A stretch of DNA of 64,000 nucleotides, from positions 496,001 through 560,000 of the forward strand of contig PKUK01000001.1 of assembly GCA_002869535.1 (NCBI GenBank). The letters run 5' to 3'. The position numbers and the translations under genes are program-made. Positions 27,271 to 36,750 of this stretch are shown here, one piece after another; position 1 is the stretch's first letter; each line of letters begins with the position of its first letter. The notes under the pieces are model-generated. The model worked only from the letters and a program-made list of their open reading frames with translations. It was not told the DNA's origin and did no database searches. Origin of the DNA: Arcobacter sp. (GTDB lineage Bacteria > Campylobacterota > Campylobacteria > Campylobacterales > Arcobacteraceae).

Positions 27271-28002
27271 TTATTTAACTTCTACTCCATATCTTTGTAA
27301 AACATTAACCCAAGATAGAGCTTTTCCATCTATGTCAAACAATGCAGGAGTTCCCCTTACACCTAACTCTTCACCTAATTTCATATTTGCTTCAATAATC
27401 TTATTTAAAGAAGCTTTTCGTTTATCACTATATTTTTTATTTTTAAACTCTTTGCTATCAACAGTAACATTCATCATTGCTTCTACTTTAGCATCATTTG
27501 TTTTATTATCTAAAATATATTGTGTTAAAGCTATGGCATTTTTATGAAAACTTAAAGGGAAGAAAAATATTTTAAGTTGTACATCTTTTTTTATATCTTC
27601 AAAATATGATTCAAACTTTTTACAATATGGACACTCAGGGTCTGTAAACAAATAATATACATCTTTACCCGTACCATATGTTAAAGCCTCTTTTCCATCT
27701 AAAATAGATACATCATTTGGAATACTAAGCTCTTCACCCGATGCAGTATTATAAATTTTACCAGCGATTAAAAAATTTTTATCAGCTGTTAAAACTAACT
27801 CTTGAACATTTTCTTGAATATTCACTCTTAATAAATAAAACTGTTCATCTTTATATGCTTTCATAATGTGCATACCAGAACCTGTAAAAATAGGTAACTT
27901 CTCTATTTCACTCATCTCTTTTTTATTTAATTCTCCAGATGCAACTGCATTCAGTGAAAATAAAATACCAATCATTAATACTATTTTAAATATCTTTTTC
28001 AT
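27271..28002 (-). CDS. DsbC/DsbG-like periplasmic thiol:disulfide protein
   Basis: 243 residues with a signal peptide (MKKIFKIVLMIGILFSLNAVASG). The thioredoxin-fold active site is CPYC (Cys124 and Cys127 in FTDPECPYCKKFE), with the cis-Pro loop RGTPALF. An N-terminal dimerisation-like domain (residues ~25-100) precedes it, as in DsbC. Likely isomerase or reductase of periplasmic disulfides. The start has AGGAGAAAG. It precedes mutS2 by 3 bp and is probably cotranscribed. Confidence 0.87.
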   Translation of the reverse strand: MKKIFKIVLMIGILFSLNAVASGELNKKEMSEIEKLPIFTGSGMHIMKAYKDEQFYLLRVNIQENVQELVLTADKNFLIAGKIYNTASGEELSIPNDVSILDGKEALTYGTGKDVYYLFTDPECPYCKKFESYFEDIKKDVQLKIFFFPLSFHKNAIALTQYILDNKTNDAKVEAMMNVTVDSKEFKNKKYSDKRKASLNKIIEANMKLGEELGVRGTPALFDIDGKALSWVNVLQRYGVEVK

Positions 28003-28015
28003 TTCTTTCTCCTAA

Positions 28016-28032
28016 TTGCTAAATATTAGCAA
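28016..28032. terminator. short palindrome between the DASS transporter and DsbC-like genes
   Basis: TTGCTAA-ATA-TTAGCAA, a perfect 7-bp dyad in the 52-bp gap. It could end the DASS transcript or act as an operator for the dsbC-like gene; no T-run follows. Confidence 0.4.
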
Positions 28033-28054
28033 GTTATTGTTTAGTTTGTATAAA

Positions 28055-29389
28055 TTATAAATAAAACTGCCAATAAAGTATAGCAGTAGTTGTAACTAGA
28101 ACTATACCTAAAATATTAAACACTAATCCATATTTAGCCATATCTTTTACTTTTACCACACCACTACTCATAGCTATTGCATTTGGTGGGGTTGCTATTG
28201 GCAACATAAAAGCATAAGAGGCACAAATTGTTGCAACAAATAAAATCAATGCTACATCTATATTTCCGACATTACCAAGGGAGTAAATAATAGGTAAAAC
28301 TACTGAAATAAGTGCAGTATTGGAAGTTATTTCTGTAGTAAAAGTAACCAAAGATGCAACTAGTATTATTAGCAATATTATTGGCAAGTCTGTTACTGAC
28401 AATAGTTGATTTGCAATTACATCAGCTAGTCCTGTTTTTGAAAATGCCATTGCAATGGAAAAACCAGCACCAAATAAAAACATAATCTCATAAGGAATCT
28501 TTTTTGTGTCTTCCCAAGTTAAAAAACCAATTTTTGGCATAAACATAAGCAAACCATAACCTAATAATATACCCTTTTCATTTAGTCCAAGTCCCATATA
28601 ATAAGGTTCTATTTTAGAATTAACGAATAATAAAACTATTAAAGATCCCAAAATATAAAGTAATCTTTTTTGATCCCAATTTAAAGGTTTCAACTCTTTT
28701 AAACTTGCATCTATCTCAAAGTTTTTCACCCCTAAAGATAAAATAAAAGGAATAATAATAAGCATTGCAATTGCCAAAGGAGAAGTTAAAGCTATCCATT
28801 TTATAAAAGGTATTGCTTCTAAATGATGCTGTTCCATAAACCCTAAAAGAATAAGATTGGGAGGTGTTCCTATTGGAGTTACAATTCCACCTATACTTGC
28901 CCCATATGCAATTGCAAGTACAAATCTAAGTCTTATTTTTATATCATCACTTAAATATATGGCAATTGGTATCAATAAAAGAGCTGTTGTTGTATTTGAT
29001 ATAAGTGAACTCAAAAATGCAGAAGTAATAGCCAATGAAAATATTATTCCTCTTGCAGTATTTGGGAAAAGTGTTAATAGCTTATTTGAAATATATTTAT
29101 GCAACTCAATTTTTTGTGTCGCAATTGCTATCATAAATCCACCTAAAAACAAAAAGATTATTGATTTTGAATAATTAGATACGGTTTCATTTGTACTAAT
29201 AATATCAAAACTTGGAAAAAGTAAAATTGGTAACAAGGAAACAACCCCTAAAGGTAAGGCCTCATTTGACCACAATACAACAAGAAAAAATATTATTGAA
29301 AGTAAAGTAGCATGTTGAGTACTAAAAAAAGAATTCAATAGAAAAAAAAGAATTACTGATAAAATTAAGGTTAATGTGATTTGTTTCAA
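28055..29389 (-). CDS. DASS/SLC13 family sodium:anion symporter
   Basis: 444-residue inner-membrane transporter with about eleven hydrophobic segments. Family landmarks: the two repeated SNT motifs, SLISNTTTALLLIPIA and ITSNTALISVVLPI, and GTPPNLILLGF / ATPPNAIAMSSG. Substrates of the family are di- and tricarboxylates or sulfate; which one cannot be told. The start is TTG (base 29389) with AGGAG 6 bp upstream; no better ATG exists. It follows mogA by 14 bp and may share its transcript. Confidence 0.87.
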   Translation of the reverse strand: MKQITLTLILSVILFFLLNSFFSTQHATLLSIIFFLVVLWSNEALPLGVVSLLPILLFPSFDIISTNETVSNYSKSIIFLFLGGFMIAIATQKIELHKYISNKLLTLFPNTARGIIFSLAITSAFLSSLISNTTTALLLIPIAIYLSDDIKIRLRFVLAIAYGASIGGIVTPIGTPPNLILLGFMEQHHLEAIPFIKWIALTSPLAIAMLIIIPFILSLGVKNFEIDASLKELKPLNWDQKRLLYILGSLIVLLFVNSKIEPYYMGLGLNEKGILLGYGLLMFMPKIGFLTWEDTKKIPYEIMFLFGAGFSIAMAFSKTGLADVIANQLLSVTDLPIILLIILVASLVTFTTEITSNTALISVVLPIIYSLGNVGNIDVALILFVATICASYAFMLPIATPPNAIAMSSGVVKVKDMAKYGLVFNILGIVLVTTTAILYWQFYL

Positions 29390-29403
29390 GATTACTCCTA
29401 CTT

Positions 29404-29934
29404 TTATTTCTTTTTTGGTCTAAAAGGTTTTATAACCTCTTCATTACACTCTAAAAAAGGTCCTTCCATCAAGTCAATACAATATGGAATTGCAGGAAAA
29501 ACTGCATCTAAACACTCCCTTATAGATTTTGGTTTTCCAGGAAGATTTACTATAAGAGAACTTCCTCTAAGTCCTGCTGTTTGTCTTGATAAGATAGCTG
29601 TTGGCACAAACTTTAAAGACTCTGCCCTCATAAGTTCACCAAATCCTGGCATCATTCTATCACACACATTTTCAGTAGCTTCTGGAGTAACATCTCTTGC
29701 AGCTGGACCAGTTCCCCCTGTAGTAACAACTAAACAACACTTTTCATTATCAATTAAATCTTTTAGTGTATTTTCAATTGTCTCTTGGCTATCTTCAATA
29801 CATTTGTAAACAGGTTCCCATTTGCTTGTTAGATACTCATTTAATGTATCAATAATTGCTTGTCCAGATAAATCTTCATAAACACCCTTACTTGCTCTAT
29901 CACTTGCTGTTAGTATTCCAATTCTTATTTTCAT
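29404..29934 (-). CDS. mogA: molybdopterin adenylyltransferase MogA
   Basis: Adenylylates molybdopterin before molybdate insertion in Moco synthesis. 176 residues, normal length. Core motifs: GILTASDRASKGVYED, the MPT-binding VTTGGTGPAARDVTPEAT, and GLRGSSLIVNLPGKPKSIREC. Its ATG overlaps the stop of a 28-codon small ORF by ATGA, and it is downstream of bioV in the same direction. Confidence 0.94.
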   Translation of the reverse strand: MKIRIGILTASDRASKGVYEDLSGQAIIDTLNEYLTSKWEPVYKCIEDSQETIENTLKDLIDNEKCCLVVTTGGTGPAARDVTPEATENVCDRMMPGFGELMRAESLKFVPTAILSRQTAGLRGSSLIVNLPGKPKSIRECLDAVFPAIPYCIDLMEGPFLECNEEVIKPFRPKKK

Positions 29935-30017
29935 AAAATTCCTTTCTTATCAATTCCATATATCGCTTGTGATTTATCTCGCAGAAGCAAAGCGACGAGT
30001 ACAACTTTTGCTATCAT
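29931..30017 (-). CDS. candidate small protein (28 residues) between bioV and mogA
   Basis: Below the ORF track's size limit. ATG at 30017 has AAAAGGAT about 4-5 bp upstream, 2 bp after the bioV stop. It encodes MIAKVVLVALLLRDKSQAIY... and ends in a TGA overlapping the mogA start (ATGA). The first half is hydrophobic. Either a true small protein or a coupling leader for mogA; it could also be chance. The segment contains an inverted TCGC/GCGA pair, more GC-rich than its surroundings. Confidence 0.35.
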   Translation of the reverse strand: MIAKVVLVALLLRDKSQAIYGIDKKGIL

Positions 30018-30019
30018 TA

Positions 30020-30538
30020 TTATCCTTTTAAAATATGTCCATAATTTTTCATAAAATATACTGTTGAAAAATCTTTAAAAAACTCACAAGCTTTTGGTGA
30101 ATCTATAATTTTATCAACACCACCTAAATAGACTTCAATTTTAGTTCCTCTATTTAAAAGAGTATTTAACTTCTCTTCATCCCACTTATATGTAAGTAGA
30201 GTTTGAAGCTCTTCAGAAGTTCCCTCTTTAAAGTATGTTGAAACTTCAAAAGAAGAGGGAGAGGATATATTTTTTAAAAAATTCTCATAATAGTTCTTTG
30301 AATCTTTTTTAAAAAACATCAATTGCATTCTTACAAATTTTTTATTTTGAGTTTGAAAGAAAGCTGGTGAAAAAAGTTGAAGTAAATCAACTCTCTTTTG
30401 AGTATTTAAAGCCTCTTCAAAAGCTTTTATTGCACCATATGAAAAGCCAGAAATAGTAAAATCATTTTCTATTATATACTCACTAAAAAGCTCTTTTTCA
30501 TTTTCTAGTGAAAATCCTGAAAAATATCTAGAGTTCAT
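30020..30538 (-). CDS. bioV: pimeloyl-ACP methyl ester esterase, BioV type
   Basis: 172-residue short alpha/beta-hydrolase-like protein. N-terminal YFSGFSLENEKELF and the nucleophile elbow SGFSYGA (catalytic Ser), with a C-terminal NYGHI (catalytic His) and EVYLGGVDKIID (likely Asp region), match the BioV esterase known from Helicobacter, which frees pimeloyl-ACP for biotin synthesis. Assignment is by motif memory, so an uncharacterised relative is possible. ATG overlaps the end of the FtsH-like gene by 11 bp. Confidence 0.7.
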   Translation of the reverse strand: MNSRYFSGFSLENEKELFSEYIIENDFTISGFSYGAIKAFEEALNTQKRVDLLQLFSPAFFQTQNKKFVRMQLMFFKKDSKNYYENFLKNISSPSSFEVSTYFKEGTSEELQTLLTYKWDEEKLNTLLNRGTKIEVYLGGVDKIIDSPKACEFFKDFSTVYFMKNYGHILKG

Positions 30539-32009
30539 TTTTCTCTATTACTTCTTTTTCAATCATAATTTTTGTTAATTTATTTATTTCATCATAGTTT
30601 TCATCAAGTTGAGTTTTTAATTCAACTTTTGTTTGCTCTATTAACTCTTTATAATCTTTTGCCATAGCATATTTTTCAACCATATCTTTTGCTAAGTCAT
30701 CTGCTTTTTTTAAATCCTCTTCAAAAATAGCATACTGTTCATCTTTTAAAACTTCAATACCAATACTACCAGAAAGATATTTTTTAAGCTCTTTTTTTAA
30801 CTCATTTTTTGAAGGAAATATAGTTTTTAGATTTGTACTATTTTCATCAAATAAAGAGACTCTTTCTTTTGTAATAAAAGCCTTTGAAGCTTGATAGATA
30901 GATAATATCTCTTTTTCATTATCTGATAAAACAAAATTCTCTTTTTTTCCAAATTCTAATTTATTTTTAGCAATCTCTATATGTTTATCTTCTAGAACAC
31001 TATCATTTGACTTTATCATATAAAGCATAGCTTCATTTATAAGAGTTGATATAGAAGCAGATGAAAAACCAGAAAGATTTGTTGAGAGTTTTTTGATATC
31101 AAGTGTATGTTTGATTGCTTTTAAATATAGCTCTAAAATCAACTCTCTGTCCTTGATATTAGGAAGTGTTAACCTTACTCTTCTATCAAATCTTCCCGCT
31201 CTTAAAAGTGCATCATCAAGAACTTCTATTTTATTTGTTGCGGCAATTACTATTACACCATTTTCACCTTCAAAACCATCCATTTGTGTTAGAAGTTCAT
31301 TAAGTGTTGATTCTCTTTCATCATTTTATTTGCCGCTTCTTGTTTTTCCAATAGCATCAATTTCATCTATAAATATTATTGAAGGAGCATTTGCTTTAGC
31401 TTTTGCAAAAAGTTCACGAACTCTTTTTGCTCCCATTCCCACATATATTTGAACAAAACTTGCACCACTTTGATAAAAAAATGGAACATTTGCTTCTCCA
31501 GCAACTGCACGTGCTATCAAAGTTTTACCCACACCTGGAGGTCCATAAAGTAAAACACCCTTTGGTAGTTTTATTCCATATTTATGGTATTTTTTAGGAT
31601 TATCTAAAAACTCTACTATCTCTTCAAGTTCTTCTTTAACACTTGCTATTCCTGCAATATCTTTAAAAGTTGTATTGGGTTTTATAACTTCTATATGAGA
31701 GTTATCTTCTGCTTCTACTTCTTCCTTACTTACTTTTGTTTTTTGAAGCTCTTGTTCAAAAACAGAATCTTTAATTTTGTTTTTATTAATAAACTCTTGA
31801 ATTTTATCTTTTTTAAGTCTTGCAATAACAGCAAATACCAAAAGGAAAATTATAAAAACTAAACCAAAACTATAAGTACTACTTTGAATATAAGAAGAGC
31901 TTTTGTAAATAGTATAAAAGAAAAGCACAATAAGTGCAATTCCAGATAAAAGCATAAGCTTTAAATTCTTATCTTTATTTTTTTTATAATCATCAGAATT
32001 TTGCAACAT
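30528..32009 (-). pseudogene. FtsH-like AAA ATPase lacking the protease site, interrupted by an in-frame TAA
   Basis: Frame of 494 codons with a TAA at codon 228 (31326-31328). Before it: two hydrophobic segments, then the AAA module with GPPGVGKT and [15 protein letters not shown]. After it, in frame: NERESTLNELLTQMDGF, the second region of homology NKIEVLDDALLRAGRFDRR (arginine finger). In FtsH the zinc motif HEAGH follows; here the position reads YQASKAF, so the protease site is absent even without the stop. CAA to TAA is the simplest change. ATG 32009 is preferred (AGG ~9 bp upstream) over two further ATGs. The gene overlaps mtaB and bioV. Confidence 0.8.
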
Positions 32010-33258
32010 TACCATTTTCCTTTGCTTCATAATTCTTTAAGAAAACCCAATCTCCAACCAAATCAGCACTACTTTCTACCTCTATTTGATTGAAATATTG
32101 GTCTAGTCCTATATATTTTCCATTTTTCTCTTGCTCAATTAGCACTTCTAAAGTATTTTTATTGTTTTTTCTAAAATTATAATTTTTCTCATCTATTATT
32201 GAAATAAGTTCATTATATCTTATTTTAGCAATGTCACCTTTTACTTGAGGTTTCATAGTAACACTTGGAGTTCCATCTCTTTTTGAATAAGTAAAAGCAT
32301 GAACATGAGTAAGGGGAAATCTATGTAAGTTCTCAACAGCCTCTTTCCATAACTCATCAGTCTCACCTGGATGTCCTACTATAAAGTCAGTTCCAAGGGC
32401 ATAACCATTGTCTCTTAAAAACTCAAAAAGCTCTAAGTCTTTTAAGACTTTATTTCTTCTGTTCATTATTTCTAACATTTTTTTAGAAGTGTGTTGAAGA
32501 GCTATATGAAGATGTTTTGCCATAAAAGGTTCATTGATGATTTCTCTAAACTCATCATCTATTTGAATAGGTTCAACAGAACCAAGTCTTACTCTTCTAA
32601 CGCCTTTTATTAAGGATATTTTCTTTAAAAGTTTTGCTAATGAGGTGTGTTGTTTTTTACCGTAAGAGCCAACATTTGTCCCTGTTAAAATAAACTCCCC
32701 AAATCCATTTGATGCCAGAGTTGATATTTGTTCTAATATTTTATCTTCACTATAACTTCTAGCATCTCCTCTTACATAAGGAATAATACAATATTAACAT
32801 CTAAAGTCACAACCCTCTTGGATTTTAATAAATGCCCTACTCTTACCAACAAACTCTTCTACAATAGTCTCATCAATATGTTCCAAATCACCAGCTGTAA
32901 AAAATCTCTCATCATTTTTAAGAAGTTCATTGATGTTCTCTTTTTCACTATGTCCAAATAAAGAATCTACCTTCTCTTCTTTAAAGAGGTTTTCACCTTT
33001 TGTCCAAACTCCACAACCAGTAAAAATAACTCTTGGTTTTTTAGGAAGTTTATTTAAAGAGTTTATATAACCACGAGCTGTACTATCTGCACTATTTGTA
33101 ACAGTACAAGAGTTTATAACAACAACATTTGCATCTTTTTCATTTTGTGTAATTTCAAAATCTTTTAGATTGCTCATCATAACTTGAGTATCAAAAACAT
33201 TTGTTCTACAACCAAAGGTTTTAAAATATACTTTTGGTTTTGTATCTAGAAAATTCAT
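31993..33258 (-). pseudogene. mtaB: tRNA (N6-threonylcarbamoyladenosine37-C2)-methylthiotransferase MtaB, interrupted by an in-frame TAA
   Basis: Radical-SAM enzyme that methylthiolates t6A37 of ANN-decoding tRNAs. The frame spans 421 coding residues, normal for MtaB. The N-terminal UPF0004 domain has KVYFKTFGCRTN, VVINSCTVT and VIFTGCGVW (three cluster Cys). TAA at codon 155 (32794-32796) falls inside the radical-SAM motif CDFRC-stop-YC, between its second and third Cys, where Ser, Asn or Ala is usual; TCA to TAA fits. The radical-SAM core and TRAM domain continue in frame to 31993. Truncation would abolish activity. Confidence 0.87.
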
Positions 33259-33261
33259 ACT

Positions 33262-34917
33262 TTATGGAACCTCAGGCAAGTCTGCAGGTGGAACTCTGTC
33301 AGGCTGATTTGATGTAAAATTAATTTGTTGCGTAGGGTAAGCAATCGTAATATCATCCTCAGCCATAAATGCCTGTAATATCTCTGGAGACATAGTACTT
33401 CGTAAAACCAATGCCGCATAAGAGTTTGTAAGATACCAAGAAGAGATAACAATACCATAAGGCTCAACAAAAGTATAAACTCTAGGTTCAACTCCCGTTG
33501 CTCTTAGGGCATACTTATTTCTCATTTTAGATAACTGTTTTCTTGTAATATCAGTGTAGCCTTTTGAGTAGTGCTTTAATATCTCTTTTGCTATATGTTG
33601 TGCTTTTTTGTAGTTTGAATCAAAGGTAATAGTAATATCAATACCATCCCAAACAGTTCGAAGCCCTGAGTGAGTATAGTTTGCAATCATTTCAGAAAAA
33701 ACATAGTTATTTGGTATAAAAAAGATTCTTCCTGTTCTTCTATTAACTTTGTATGATGTATAAGTAATATCTTCTCTGATAGTTATTTTAAATAATGAGA
33801 TATCAAGAACATCACCAACTGCTTCAAGACCACCTCTTGTTACTTTTATTCTATCTCCCACTTGAATAGAACCAGATGTTACAATTACCATCCAACCAAA
33901 AATAGACATAAACCAATCTTTTAAAGCAATAGCAATACCAGCTGATGCAAACCCTAAGATTGTAATAACATATGAGACATTGTCAATGTATGAAAAAAGA
34001 ACTATCATTACAATCAAAAACACTAGGACAAAATTGATAACTTTATTTGCCATATAGAAGTTTTCATTTTGAGAAAAGTATTTTTTAAGAGTTAGTTTTA
34101 CTAAAAATGAAAATATAAATACAACTGCAATAATTAAGAAGATAATTGAAGTTTTTGAAATCTGATCTGCTATTTGATTATCTGTTTCTAATATCACTTG
34201 CTCGATTTTTCTATTATAGACTTCACTAGTAGTTGTTAGAATTTCTAACACCATGTTAAAATCTTTTTTCTCACTATCTAAAAAGTTGATCTTTTTTTCA
34301 TATTCATCTTTTGGATCTAGATTATATAAATCTAAATATAGTAAGATTTTCTTATCTAAAAGCCCAATCAATCTTGTAACATCTTTTATAATATTTGTAA
34401 ACTCTTTTTTATGATCTTTCATTTTCTTTTTATATGAAAGAGCATTTATAATACCAAAAGGGTTTGTTATAGCTTCATATTTTTCTATTTCAGGAGGATT
34501 TATAAGTTTTCCAATTGGTGAATCTTTATATTCAGAAATTAGTTCTAACTCATTGTTTTTAATTCGAATTTTATTTTCTACTTTATAAAGTAAATCTCTA
34601 TTTTTTTTGTTTACATCAGCTAATTCATTTTTTAATTCATGAAGTTCTTTAGAGATGCTTCTATATGCAATATAATTTGAATATCTTTTTAACAATATAT
34701 TATCTTCAAGTTGTTCATCTATATTTTCTATTTCTAAAATAAAACTATCAATTTTTTCTTTTATTTCAGGTGTTGGATCTAAAAGAACAACTTTAGGTTC
34801 TTCACTCACTTCTGTTTTTTCAACAAAAGATTTTAAATCTTTAGAGTCTTCTATTTGAGCAGCTGTTAAATTCAAAGTTATGAAAACAGTAAAAACTAGA
34901 AAAAATATTTTTTTCAA
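33262..34917 (-). CDS. mechanosensitive ion channel, large MscS-family member with periplasmic coiled-coil domain
   Basis: 551 residues. Signal peptide (MKKIFFLVFTVFITLNLTAAQ), a ~225-residue helical periplasmic region, membrane helices from ~255, and the MscS pore helix and beta domain (GFASAGIAIALKDWFMSIFGWM, GSIQVGDRIKVTRGGLEAVGDV). The C-terminal vestibule ends in a Pro-rich tail. The start is TTG directly abutting the aroB stop, with AAAGGAT 6 bp upstream. It sits between aroB and mtaB. Confidence 0.88.
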   Translation of the reverse strand: MKKIFFLVFTVFITLNLTAAQIEDSKDLKSFVEKTEVSEEPKVVLLDPTPEIKEKIDSFILEIENIDEQLEDNILLKRYSNYIAYRSISKELHELKNELADVNKKNRDLLYKVENKIRIKNNELELISEYKDSPIGKLINPPEIEKYEAITNPFGIINALSYKKKMKDHKKEFTNIIKDVTRLIGLLDKKILLYLDLYNLDPKDEYEKKINFLDSEKKDFNMVLEILTTTSEVYNRKIEQVILETDNQIADQISKTSIIFLIIAVVFIFSFLVKLTLKKYFSQNENFYMANKVINFVLVFLIVMIVLFSYIDNVSYVITILGFASAGIAIALKDWFMSIFGWMVIVTSGSIQVGDRIKVTRGGLEAVGDVLDISLFKITIREDITYTSYKVNRRTGRIFFIPNNYVFSEMIANYTHSGLRTVWDGIDITITFDSNYKKAQHIAKEILKHYSKGYTDITRKQLSKMRNKYALRATGVEPRVYTFVEPYGIVISSWYLTNSYAALVLRSTMSPEILQAFMAEDDITIAYPTQQINFTSNQPDRVPPADLPEVP

Positions 34918-35952
34918 TTAAAATCCTTTTAAAACGTCAATAACATCAGTTTTAGATACTTCATCAGTAATTTTACAATCACCAATACCAACAGGCAAGA
35001 TAAATTTAATTTTATCATCAAGACTTTTTTTGTCTAAAAAGAAGTGCTCATAAAAATCTTCCACATCATTTATTTTGTATGATGTTGGAATATTATATTT
35101 CTCTAAAACATTTTTTACTCTTAAAGCATCTTCACTACTCATAAGTCCAATTTTTTTAGAAACTTCATTGGCCATAATCATACCAATACCAACTGCTTCA
35201 CCATGAAGATATTTTGAATATTTTGTTTCATTTTCTACAACATGTCCAAAAGTATGTCCATAATTTAAAGCTGCTCTTATTCCATTTTCTTTTTCATCTT
35301 GAGATACAACCCAAGCTTTTGTTTCAACAGATTTTTTTATGGCAACTTTTATATTCTCTTCATCATATAAATCATGACTCTCAATCCATTCAAAAAACTC
35401 TTTGTTAAAAGTTACTGCCATCTTAACAATTTCAGCAATCCCTGCACCAAATTCTCTTTTAGGTAAAGTGCTTAAAAAGTATGGGTCAATATATACAGCT
35501 CTTGGTTGATGAAAGGCTCCAATTAAGTTTTTACCAAACTTATTATTAACACCAGTTTTTCCTCCAACACTTGCATCTACTTGAGATAATAGAGTTGTAG
35601 GAACTTGTATAAAATCAATACCTCTTTGGTAAATAGATGCACAAAATCCAGTCATATCACCAATTACACCCCCACCAAATGCAACTAGCAATGATTTACG
35701 ATTTAACCTATTTTCAAAGCAATGTTCAAGAATCATATCAACAGTTTCCATATTTTTATACTCTTCACCATCTGGTATTGTAACAATACTAAGGTTGTTT
35801 GATTTGATTTTATTTTTAAAATATTCTAAGTGAAATCCACTAACAGTTGGGTTTGTTACTACTACAACTTTTCTATCAAAAGTTAACTCTTTTAATGTAT
35901 CAATTGTTATATCATATGAAATATTATTTGGCAGTTTTATATTTACAATCAT
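34918..35952 (-). CDS. aroB: 3-dehydroquinate synthase AroB
   Basis: Second step of the shikimate pathway, converting DAHP to 3-dehydroquinate using NAD+ and a divalent metal. 344 residues, full length. Motifs: NAD-binding VAFGGGVIGDMTGFCAS, QVPTTLLSQVDASVGGKTGVN, and metal ligands in ALNYGHTFGHVVE and LHGEAVGIGM. It heads a run of minus-strand genes down to mogA. Confidence 0.96.
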   Translation of the reverse strand: MIVNIKLPNNISYDITIDTLKELTFDRKVVVVTNPTVSGFHLEYFKNKIKSNNLSIVTIPDGEEYKNMETVDMILEHCFENRLNRKSLLVAFGGGVIGDMTGFCASIYQRGIDFIQVPTTLLSQVDASVGGKTGVNNKFGKNLIGAFHQPRAVYIDPYFLSTLPKREFGAGIAEIVKMAVTFNKEFFEWIESHDLYDEENIKVAIKKSVETKAWVVSQDEKENGIRAALNYGHTFGHVVENETKYSKYLHGEAVGIGMIMANEVSKKIGLMSSEDALRVKNVLEKYNIPTSYKINDVEDFYEHFFLDKKSLDDKIKFILPVGIGDCKITDEVSKTDVIDVLKGF

Positions 35953-36024
35953 TTATTAATTTCCAGCTCTATAAAGTATGTAGATTATATCTAAAATAAT
36001 TTAAGAAAAGATAATAATTTATTA

Positions 36025-36666
36025 TCAAAATTCAAACTGTTCTTTTAACTTTTCATGATTTAATATTTTTATATGACCCTTATCATTTTCTATGATTTTA
36101 TCTTTTTTCAGTTTTGATATTTTTCTTGATAATGTCTCAGGAGTTATATTTAAAATTGAAGCAATTTTCACTTGTTTTAGACTTGATAATATCTCTTCAT
36201 TTTCATATATAAATTGTGTTATTTTTATATTTGCATCTGCTGTTATGTTATAGTTTATAAAGTTTTCTAATGCCTTTATCTTTTTTGTAAGTGATTTAAT
36301 TAGCATCATTGATATCTCTGGTTTAAATAAAAATCTTTTTTTAAATTCATTATATTCTATAACATAAACTTCTGAATCAGTTTCAAATGAACAGTTTGCA
36401 GGATAAGGTACCTCTTCATAGTTTGCAATTTCAGCTATAAATGTAGGTGCAGTTAAATTATGTATAATGATTTCATTATCTTTATAATCATGTTTATAAA
36501 CCTTTACAATGCCACTTACTAAAAGATATAGATATTTTGCTTCATCACCTTTATAAAAAAGTATTTCATCTTTTTTATAATTTTTCTTTCTGCTTATTTT
36601 TTCTAACTCTTTTTTCTCTTTTTCATCTAAAGAATCAAAAAAATAGTACTCATGTATATTCATCAT
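36025..36666 (-). CDS. Crp/Fnr family regulator, NnrR/NssR-like
   Basis: 213 residues. N-terminal cyclic-nucleotide-like beta barrel, long dimer helix, and C-terminal HTH with recognition helix ETLSRKISKL; the E..SR triad matches regulators that read TTGAT half-sites. It lacks the N-terminal Cys cluster of FNR (a single Cys overall), so it is not an O2-sensing Fe-S FNR; a NO- or heme-sensing member such as NssR/NnrR/DNR is likelier. It is divergent from a hemerythrin/DUF2249/NnrS-like set with a perfect TTGAT-N4-ATCAA box between them, implying control of both itself and those genes. Confidence 0.85.
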   Translation of the reverse strand: MMNIHEYYFFDSLDEKEKKELEKISRKKNYKKDEILFYKGDEAKYLYLLVSGIVKVYKHDYKDNEIIIHNLTAPTFIAEIANYEEVPYPANCSFETDSEVYVIEYNEFKKRFLFKPEISMMLIKSLTKKIKALENFINYNITADANIKITQFIYENEEILSSLKQVKIASILNITPETLSRKISKLKKDKIIENDKGHIKILNHEKLKEQFEF

Positions 36667-36677
36667 TTCACTTTCTA

Positions 36678-36691
36678 TTGATTGGCATCAA
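36678..36691. promoter_or_regulatory. perfect FNR-type box TTGAT-N4-ATCAA
   Basis: TTGATTGGCATCAA, an exact match to the FNR/NnrR consensus dyad, 11 bp upstream of the regulator's first ATG on the minus strand and about 60 bp upstream of the hemerythrin ATG. Its position suggests autorepression and activation of the divergent hemerythrin operon. Confidence 0.85.
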
Positions 36692-36750
36692 TTTAATTTA
36701 TCTGATTTTATGCAAAAATTACAAAATTTAAAATAAAACAGGGGTATAAA

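Noticed and set aside
29381-29809. 142-codon plus-strand ORF
   Set aside because: Antisense to mogA, whose family motifs are complete on the minus strand.
33255-33491. 78-codon minus-strand ORF
   Set aside because: Different frame within the C terminus of the MscS-family gene; low-complexity translation and no ribosome site.
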